Assembly (NCBI GenBank): GCA_031317595.1
Contig: JANCMB010000001.1
Coordinates: 2,421,610-2,485,609, forward strand
Origin: Glutamicibacter sp. PS
Lineage (GTDB): Bacteria > Actinomycetota > Actinomycetes > Actinomycetales > Micrococcaceae
Length of the DNA stretch: 64,000 nt
Direction of reading: 5' to 3'
Positions within the stretch are counted from its first letter, which is position 1. Every line of letters starts with the position of its first letter. Positions 58,578 through 64,000 of the stretch are shown piece by piece. The position numbers were made by a program, and so were the translations under genes. The notes beneath the pieces are model-generated. The model saw only the letters and a list, made by a program, of their open reading frames with translations, did not search any database and was not told the origin of the DNA.

Positions 58578-59174
58578 ATGACAACCATTGAGCAGATTCA
58601 GATTCGCACCGACGATGCCGAACAGGCCATGACCTTCTACAGCTCGGTATTCGGTGAAGAGTTCCCCGTCGTCGCCATCTCTGGAGGAGTACATCCCCAA
58701 GGGTTCGACGGATTTGCGCTGTCTGCTCTCACTGCCCAACCAGGGGATGTCGATCTAGTGATCGCCCATGCCGCAAACAGTGGGGCCACAGTTCTAAAGC
58801 CAGCCAAGAAATCCTTGTGGGGATATGGTGGAACGCTCAGCGCGCCAGATGGCACCATCATCCATGTTGCCTCCGAAGCGAAGAAAGACAGCTCGCCCGC
58901 GCGCCGGAATATCACCGCGCTAGTTTTACAGCTTGGTGTCGCGGATGTGCCTGCCAGCAAGAACTTCTATATTGAGCAGGGACTGGATCTGAGTAAGAGC
59001 TACGGAAAACGATATGCGGAGTTCGCGACACAGAACGTGAGCGTCATCCTCAATCGACGAAGCGACGCCGCCAAACAGGCCGGAGTGCCCGACGTTGCAC
59101 CACAAACGCATCGCCTCGTCGTTTGCTCCGATGCAGGTAGCTTCACCGACCCCGACGGTAATGAGTGGCGTTAG
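58578..59174 (+). CDS. Two-domain VOC protein
   Basis: 198 residues from the ATG at 58578; a frame start at 58437 lacks any support. Two VOC-like repeats, about 1-100 (IEQIQIRTDDAEQAMTFYSSVFGEE ... GTLSAPDGTIIHVAS) and 108-198 (ALVLQLGVADVPASKNFYIEQGL ... SFTDPDGNEWR). The first keeps a final His, the second ends with the metal-ligand-bearing DPDGNEW. Probably a small-molecule binding or lyase-type protein. Its stop overlaps the convergent MFS gene by four bases (TTAG). Confidence 0.82.
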   Translation: MTTIEQIQIRTDDAEQAMTFYSSVFGEEFPVVAISGGVHPQGFDGFALSALTAQPGDVDLVIAHAANSGATVLKPAKKSLWGYGGTLSAPDGTIIHVASEAKKDSSPARRNITALVLQLGVADVPASKNFYIEQGLDLSKSYGKRYAEFATQNVSVILNRRSDAAKQAGVPDVAPQTHRLVVCSDAGSFTDPDGNEWR

Positions 59175-60364
59175 CCGATTTGCAACCCGGTCCGTTTCGC
59201 GTTCCATTGTGCGAGCAAGGCCAGAATCAGCCCCAAAGCGGCCAGCAAGGCACCGACGAAGGCCGGCGCCTGATAGCCAAAGCCCATGGTGATGACGGCC
59301 GCGCCTAGGGCGGCACCCAACGCGTTGGCCACGTTAAGCGCCGAATGATTAAGCGACGCCGCCAATGATTGTGCGTGAGGCGCGGAATCCATGAGGAGTG
59401 TTTGTAGCCCCGGAATGAGCAACGATCCGGTCGCACCCATCACGAACACCATAATCAACGTCGGGATGAACCATTCGGAGATCAACCCGAAGGTGAGCAT
59501 CACAACGATCATGATGGAGGTGGCCAGCTTGATCGCGCCAAATACGGACCAGTCGGCCAGTCGACCACCAATCAATGAGCCGACCACCATACCAATGCCA
59601 TAAAGTGCCAAGACCAGCGGAACGAGGTTGATATCAACACCAGTCACATCGGTTAACGTCGGGCTGATGTAGGAATACACGGCGAAAAACCCGCCAAAGC
59701 CAACAATGCCGGTCAGCATGGCAAGCCACACTGAGCCGCTACGCAGGGCCGATAGTTCGCGCCGCATGGACGCTCCCTCGGCGGCCTTATGCCATGGCAC
59801 GAAGAACGTAATCATCGCCAAGGTCAGTAACCCGATAACACCCACTACGATAAACATCGAGCGCCAGCCGAGAGATTGGCCCAGTCGGGTCACCAACGGC
59901 ACACCGGCGACGTTTGCCACCGACAGCCCCAGCATCACCCACGCGATGGCTCGTCCACGCATGGTTGCGGGCACTAGCGAACCGGCCAATACGCCGGCCA
60001 ACCCAAAGTAGGCACCGTGCGGCAGCCCGGAGAGGAAGCGGGTGAGGATCATGGATCCGTAGTCAGGGGCGAAGGCCGAAGATAGGTTCGCAATGGCGAA
60101 GAACACCATCAGATACTGCACAGCGCGCTTGCGCGGAATCTTCGCGGCCAGTGCGGTCAGCAAAGGTGCACCGACAACGACACCAATGGCATAAGCACTA
60201 ATCATCAGACCCATCGCCGAGTTTTCTACGCCAAGGTCGGCGGCGCCTTCCTGCAACAAGCCCATGATCGAAAACTCGGTAACGCCGATACCAACACCGC
60301 CCATGGCAAGGGCGATGACGGCCCAAAATAGCGCACGGCCTTCTAAGTACTTGGAGGTGCTCAT
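59171..60364 (-). CDS. MFS transporter, AraJ-like efflux (DHA1)
   Basis: 397 residues from the ATG at 60364 (AAAGG before it). Twelve helices. GVGIGVTEFSIMGLLQ in helix 1, LLTALAAKIPRKRAVQ as the inter-helix 2/3 motif, RFLSGLPHGAYFGLAGVLAG in helix 4 are the AraJ/Cml-type pattern. Proton-driven export of sugars or drugs; substrate unknown. Convergent with, and overlapping, the two-domain VOC gene. Confidence 0.92.
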   Translation of the reverse strand: MSTSKYLEGRALFWAVIALAMGGVGIGVTEFSIMGLLQEGAADLGVENSAMGLMISAYAIGVVVGAPLLTALAAKIPRKRAVQYLMVFFAIANLSSAFAPDYGSMILTRFLSGLPHGAYFGLAGVLAGSLVPATMRGRAIAWVMLGLSVANVAGVPLVTRLGQSLGWRSMFIVVGVIGLLTLAMITFFVPWHKAAEGASMRRELSALRSGSVWLAMLTGIVGFGGFFAVYSYISPTLTDVTGVDINLVPLVLALYGIGMVVGSLIGGRLADWSVFGAIKLATSIMIVVMLTFGLISEWFIPTLIMVFVMGATGSLLIPGLQTLLMDSAPHAQSLAASLNHSALNVANALGAALGAAVITMGFGYQAPAFVGALLAALGLILALLAQWNAKRTGLQIG

Positions 60365-60506
60365 GAAATCCTTTGAGGTGATGAGTGCGGAGTTAGGACG
60401 ATGCGGCGTCGCTGGCACCTTCTAAGCCTACGGTTCGAGAGTTTCCAGATAAAGGCCGTGGCACTGCCACCTTGCTCACAGGACACTGTGGCAATCTTAG
60501 AGCCTG

Positions 60507-61448
60507 ATGTCTCTAAATCCCGTTGCCCGGGTGGGCCTCGGGCGACGTATCGCCCGAGTCGTTTTCTCGCTTGCTCTGCTCGCACTCGCAGGCTTACTCA
60601 TTTTTCATCATTGGGTACCTGATGTTTTCGGGTTGGGACTGATTGCCGATAATCTCGCACCGTGGCTTGGCGTCCTCGTGTTGTTAGCCATCGTGCCGCT
60701 AGCGCTAATTCGTGGAAAACTAGCACTGCTCAGTTGGTGTGTTCCCGCCATAGCGTGGACCCTGATGTTCGGGACCGCGGTGCTCCCGGCTACTACCCCA
60801 CCGGCTGATGCCTCCCTCATCATGGCGACACAGAACGCCTATGTGACCACCAACGGGTTGCTGGAGTCCGAACTCACCCGTGGGTCGGTGGATGTGCTCT
60901 CGGTACAAGAAATCTCCCCCGACCAAGTCGACGATCTGCAGCGTGAGCTATCCGATGTTTTTCCACACTACGTCCATGTCGGCACCGTGGCGGTGTTCAG
61001 CAAGTACCCGCTGCGTAATACCCAAGCCTTGGATTTGGGCCTGGGTTGGAAGCGCGCCTTGCGCACGGATGTCATCACCAACCAAGGCCCGCTTCGTCTT
61101 TACGCGGTACACGCGGCCTCGGCCCGGCCGGCGGACCATGCCTCACGTGACCGGATGCTGGATCAACTGGAATCAACCATTGCGACGGACTCCGCTGCCC
61201 GGATTGTCGCGATGGGCGATTTCAACGCCACCTCCACGGACCGAAATATGTCAGGGCTCCTCAAATATCTGCGTGACACCCCAAGTAGTCACTGGGGGCT
61301 GGGCATGACGTGGCCGGACCGCCCCTTCCCCGTGATGCGCTTGGATCATGTACTTATTTCGGACTCGCTGACCGGCTCCTCGCGGACCATTAGCGTCAAG
61401 GGCAGCGACCATCGAGGCGTGATCGCCACCCTTGCACCTGTGGAATAG
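60507..61448 (+). CDS. Membrane-anchored endonuclease/exonuclease/phosphatase family protein
   Basis: 313 residues. Three helices at about 14-34, 42-67 and 73-95, then an EEP domain outside the membrane: ATQNAY (Asn), LSVQEISPDQVDDL (Glu), RLYAVHAASARP (His), VAMGDFNATSTDR (Asp-Asn), RLDHVLIS (Asp-His) and GSDHRGVIATL (Asp-His). All catalytic residues are present. May be an extracellular nuclease or lipid phosphodiesterase; the family does not say which. Confidence 0.9.
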   Translation: MSLNPVARVGLGRRIARVVFSLALLALAGLLIFHHWVPDVFGLGLIADNLAPWLGVLVLLAIVPLALIRGKLALLSWCVPAIAWTLMFGTAVLPATTPPADASLIMATQNAYVTTNGLLESELTRGSVDVLSVQEISPDQVDDLQRELSDVFPHYVHVGTVAVFSKYPLRNTQALDLGLGWKRALRTDVITNQGPLRLYAVHAASARPADHASRDRMLDQLESTIATDSAARIVAMGDFNATSTDRNMSGLLKYLRDTPSSHWGLGMTWPDRPFPVMRLDHVLISDSLTGSSRTISVKGSDHRGVIATLAPVE

Positions 61449-61462
61449 GCAATACTGGTGAG

Positions 61463-61933
61463 ATGGCCGTCCAATTTCAATGCGTTACGAGAACCGCACT
61501 TCCCGTCCAGGAACTCTTTGACCGGTCGCTGAGCATTGACGCGCACACCGCCTCAATGCGGCATTCGGCGGAGCGGGCCGTCGCCGGCGTCCGAAGCGGC
61601 CAAATTGGTTTGGGCGAGCAGGTCACCTGGCAGGCACGACACTTTGGCCTCCCAGTCCGAATGACGTCGCGTATCACCGCACTGACGTCCCCACGATTCT
61701 TCATAGATGAACAAGTGACCGGGCCCTTTGCTTCCTTCCACCACTTGCATGAGTTTCATGTTGAGCAAGGGCAAACCGTCATGGTGGATACGGTTAGTTT
61801 CCGCGCCCCCTTCGGAGCCTTGGGCTGGCTGGTCGAAAGACTTATTCTGGGCAAGTATCTTCGAAAACTGATCGAAATACGCAACGAACATCTGGTGTCC
61901 AATGAAGCCGTAGGCGGGAAGGAGCCCCGATGA
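61463..61933 (+). CDS. SRPBCC family protein
   Basis: 156 residues. MAVQFQCVTRTALPVQELFDRSLSIDAH is the first strand and helices of the START/SRPBCC cavity; LTSPRFFIDEQVTGPFASFHHLHEFH and the long C-terminal helix GWLVERLILGKYLRKLIEIRNEHL complete it. It resembles YndB/cyclase-like carriers of hydrophobic ligands. Coupled by ATGA overlap to the IclR gene. Confidence 0.85.
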   Translation: MAVQFQCVTRTALPVQELFDRSLSIDAHTASMRHSAERAVAGVRSGQIGLGEQVTWQARHFGLPVRMTSRITALTSPRFFIDEQVTGPFASFHHLHEFHVEQGQTVMVDTVSFRAPFGALGWLVERLILGKYLRKLIEIRNEHLVSNEAVGGKEPR

Positions 61934-62706
61934 ACGTCAAGGTGCCAGCAGCCCAACATACGCTCCGCATCCTGACCCTGCTGGCCAGCAGGAAATCGCC
62001 GACCCCAGCGGCCATGATCGCCAAACTCCTCGATATTCCACGCTCGAGCGTCTATCAGATTCTCGCCATCATGGTGGAGCAGGGCTACGTAGCGCACTAC
62101 CCCGAAGAACAGTCCTATGGACTAGGCATTTCCGCCTTCGAGCTCTCGAGCGCTTTCACTAGGCAGGAACCACTGGCACGTCACGGTGCGCCACTTCTTG
62201 CCACCTTGGTGGACCGCATTGGCGAAAGCGCACACCTGGCGGTGCTCCACGGAAATGACGTGCTCTACATTGTCGAGGAGCGCGCGAAAGGCCGTCCTTC
62301 GCTGGTTACCGACGTCGGGGTGCGTCTACCGTCTCACCTAACAGCCTCGGGCCGCGCCATTCTGGCGGCCCTGCCCAAGTCTCAGGTGCGAGCACTCTAC
62401 CCGCGTGCCTCAAGTTTCACGGTACGCGACGGGGCAACGACGTCAATGCGTAACTATGCAACGCTACGCACCGAGCTGGAGCACACCGCAACGCGCGGAT
62501 ACGCGCAGGAAACCGGGGATGTCACCCCCGATTTCCACTCGATTGCCGTGGTTGTGAAAGACACCCGAGATTGGCCCGTTGCCGCAATCGCCGTGACGTT
62601 TCTGGCTGGACGATTCACCGAGGAAAATATTCGCGAGCGTGTGATTGAGCCACTGCAAGAGACCGCCGGTGCTCTGGCGGATCGCTTTTCAGGACGTCGC
62701 CGCTAG
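61930..62706 (+). CDS. IclR-family transcriptional regulator
   Basis: 258 residues. Winged helix 5-65 (AAQHTLRILTLLASRKSPTPAAMIA, PRSSVYQILAIMVEQGY) and the GAF-like effector domain at about 80-250, with SHLTASGRAILAALP, the family hinge. Regulates catabolic or stress genes by an organic acid. Coupled to the SRPBCC gene; a terminator lies 62 bases downstream. Confidence 0.92.
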   Translation: MNVKVPAAQHTLRILTLLASRKSPTPAAMIAKLLDIPRSSVYQILAIMVEQGYVAHYPEEQSYGLGISAFELSSAFTRQEPLARHGAPLLATLVDRIGESAHLAVLHGNDVLYIVEERAKGRPSLVTDVGVRLPSHLTASGRAILAALPKSQVRALYPRASSFTVRDGATTSMRNYATLRTELEHTATRGYAQETGDVTPDFHSIAVVVKDTRDWPVAAIAVTFLAGRFTEENIRERVIEPLQETAGALADRFSGRRR

Positions 62707-62768
62707 CCCGGTCGGGCCAATAGTCCGATTTATCATGCTTGAAACATTCAAGAAACTCGGGGGCAAAG

Positions 62769-62789
62769 ACCCTTGCATAGGGTTTTTTT
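62769..62789 (+). terminator. Rho-independent terminator after the IclR gene
   Basis: ACCCT-TGCAT-AGGGT followed by six further Ts. Short stem but with the best T run in the window; it separates the IclR operon from cobA. Confidence 0.75.
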
Positions 62790-62827
62790 ATTCCCAGATT
62801 TCACGAATGAAAGCCGAGTTGGTTCCC

Positions 62828-63622
62828 ATGAGCACCGAACCCTCTAAACAAAGCCGCGGAGGTCTCCCTTCTGGGCGCGTCTCCCTCGTCGGGGGTGGCC
62901 CCGGTGCATTGGATCTACTCACCCTGCGGGCCGCGCGGGTACTGTCCGAGGCCGATGTGGTGTTCTATGACCGGCTGGGACCGGGCAAGCACCTCTCCGA
63001 ATTGGCACCTCAGGCGCGACTGGTGGATGTCGGGAAGACCCCCGGCCACCACAAGGTCTCGCAACGCGAAATCGAACAGCGAATGATTGAGGCGGCCAGC
63101 GCTGGGGCTCATGTGGTCCGTCTGAAGGGCGGTGACCCCTACGTTTTCGGCCGAGGCTACGAAGAAGTTCATGCCGCACGCGCTGCTGGGCTGGAAGTCG
63201 ACGTCATACCCGGGCTGAGCAGTTCCATCGCCGTTCCTGCCGCCGCCGGAATCCCGGTGACTTCGCGCTCCGTAACAACCTCATTCACCGTCATATCTGG
63301 GCACGACCCGTTGTCCGATGAGCAACTAACTCACCTCGCCGCGCTGGGCAGCACGATCGTGGTGCTCATGGGCATGGGTACTTTGGAGCACACCTGCGCC
63401 GGGTTGCTTCGCCGCGGTCTTGTAGCGAGCACTCCCTGCGCCATCATTGAACAAGGGTGCACCGAATCGCAACGGTCGCTCCACAGCACCCTCGGCTCGT
63501 TGGCAGCAGATGCTCGCGCACATCGCTGCGCTAATCCCGCCGTCATCGTCATCGGTGAAGTAGCAGCGCTTCCCTTAGCATTGCCAGAGATCCAGCCGGT
63601 CCCAGCCATGGAGGTGGCATGA
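62828..63622 (+). CDS. cobA: Uroporphyrinogen-III C-methyltransferase
   Basis: 264 residues from the ATG at 62828; an ATG at 62807 is an equally possible start (MKAELVP...) and neither has a strong ribosome binding site. SAM-binding tetrapyrrole methylase: VSLVGGGPGALDLLTLRAARVL, DVVFYDRLGPG, RLKGGDPYVFGRGYEEV and GIPVTSRSVTTSFTVISGHD. Methylates uroporphyrinogen III to precorrin-2 for siroheme or cobalamin. Its stop overlaps the hemD start as ATGA; the pair would supply siroheme for nitrite or sulfite reductase, often nearby. Confidence 0.93.
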   Translation: MSTEPSKQSRGGLPSGRVSLVGGGPGALDLLTLRAARVLSEADVVFYDRLGPGKHLSELAPQARLVDVGKTPGHHKVSQREIEQRMIEAASAGAHVVRLKGGDPYVFGRGYEEVHAARAAGLEVDVIPGLSSSIAVPAAAGIPVTSRSVTTSFTVISGHDPLSDEQLTHLAALGSTIVVLMGMGTLEHTCAGLLRRGLVASTPCAIIEQGCTESQRSLHSTLGSLAADARAHRCANPAVIVIGEVAALPLALPEIQPVPAMEVA

Positions 63623-64000
63623 ACGCCCCGAGTTCGCAGTCCACGCTTCAGGCGCCCCTTGCCGGCTTCCGTATCGCGGTGACCAGCGACCGACGTTCTC
63701 AGGAACTTGTCGAGGCGCTGGAACGACGCGGCGCACTGGTTGAACATACACCTCTGCTCAAGCTCGCCCCGCTCGATAACGAAGAACAGCTGCTATCCCA
63801 GACGCGACAGGTAATTGCCCAGCGACCTCACCTGCTTCTGGTAACCACCGGTTACGGCTTTCGCCGTTGGTTCGACTCAGCAGAAGCCGCCGGTCTCGGC
63901 GAATCCTTGACTCGAGTGTTGAGCGACGCGCAGATTCATGTACGCGGTGCAAAGGCGCTCGGGGCGGTGCGTGCACTGGGATTCACGGCCGCATCGGTGG
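63619..64000 (+). CDS. hemD: Uroporphyrinogen-III synthase, cut by the window end
   Basis: 127 codons visible. GFRIAVTSDRRSQELVEALERRGALVEHTPLLKLAPL is the start of the HemD fold, with LLVTTGYGFRRWFDSAEAAG as the linker motif. Makes uroporphyrinogen III, the substrate of CobA. Coupled to cobA by ATGA. In related actinobacteria the protein may carry a C-terminal winged helix; that part lies outside the window. Confidence 0.85.
   Translation, partial: MNAPSSQSTLQAPLAGFRIAVTSDRRSQELVEALERRGALVEHTPLLKLAPLDNEEQLLSQTRQVIAQRPHLLLVTTGYGFRRWFDSAEAAGLGESLTRVLSDAQIHVRGAKALGAVRALGFTAASV

Overview
The window reads as chromosome of a high-GC Gram-positive bacterium, most likely Micrococcaceae (Arthrobacter / Glutamicibacter / Paeniglutamicibacter type). 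I infer this from a heterotetrameric sarcosine oxidase operon with glyA directly upstream, a bifunctional PutA beside a PutP symporter, a polyphosphate glucokinase, a NylB-like amide hydrolase, tandem-domain Lrp regulators, and many genes whose start codon sits 6-7 nt after a TANNNT box, the actinobacterial leaderless pattern. No phage, plasmid or CRISPR module is visible; this is chromosome with local rearrangements.

Layout. 1-2.9 kb: sarcosine oxidase genes (soxD start, soxB) behind a broken glyA whose 5' part is replaced by the repeat-rich 3' end of a secreted choice-of-anchor A type protein; two genes are truncated at one junction. 3.4-8.7 kb: an FMN glutamate synthase-like membrane protein and a CydDC-like heterodimeric ABC exporter. 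8.8-10.9 kb: a three-domain fusion of two hotdog thioesterase domains with a complete TrpF domain, convergent with another thioesterase. 11-15.8 kb: a sensor kinase/response regulator pair followed by an ABC-2 type exporter. 16.4-22.8 kb: proline catabolism (putA, LysR regulator, putP).

24.3-32.4 kb: a divergent catabolic locus. Leftward: amidase, CaiB/BaiF CoA-transferase, fused AccD-AccA-like carboxyltransferase, tandem Lrp regulator. Rightward: DUF5058-like membrane protein, a second small membrane protein, M20 amidohydrolase. A CRP/GlxR-like site lies in front of the rightward genes. I infer uptake and breakdown of an N-acylated or amide compound; this is one candidate for an undescribed system. 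32.6-35.9 kb: an AT-rich islet with an operator-like repeat, a -10 box, a strong ribosome binding site and a 31-codon ORF, followed by an ATP-grasp enzyme and a NylB-type hydrolase; a second candidate.

36-38.5 kb: a luciferase-like monooxygenase whose promoter and 5' end are duplicated as 198-bp direct repeats around a 1.26-kb insert carrying one orphan membrane protein. 38.5-49.5 kb: redox enzymes, a three-gene unknown operon, a phosphatase-ROK regulator-glucokinase operon, a stress protein, a ferredoxin reductase type enzyme and a BCCT transporter. 50-57.8 kb: alkaline phosphatase, RarD-like permease, leaderless subtilase with an I9-like small protein two genes downstream, an ArsR-VOC operon with a clear operator, and two tRNA-Ala genes. 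58-64 kb: VOC proteins, MFS transporter, endonuclease/exonuclease/phosphatase protein, IclR operon, and the siroheme genes cobA and hemD (hemD cut by the window end).

All domain and family calls come from reading the sequence by eye; no database search was run.
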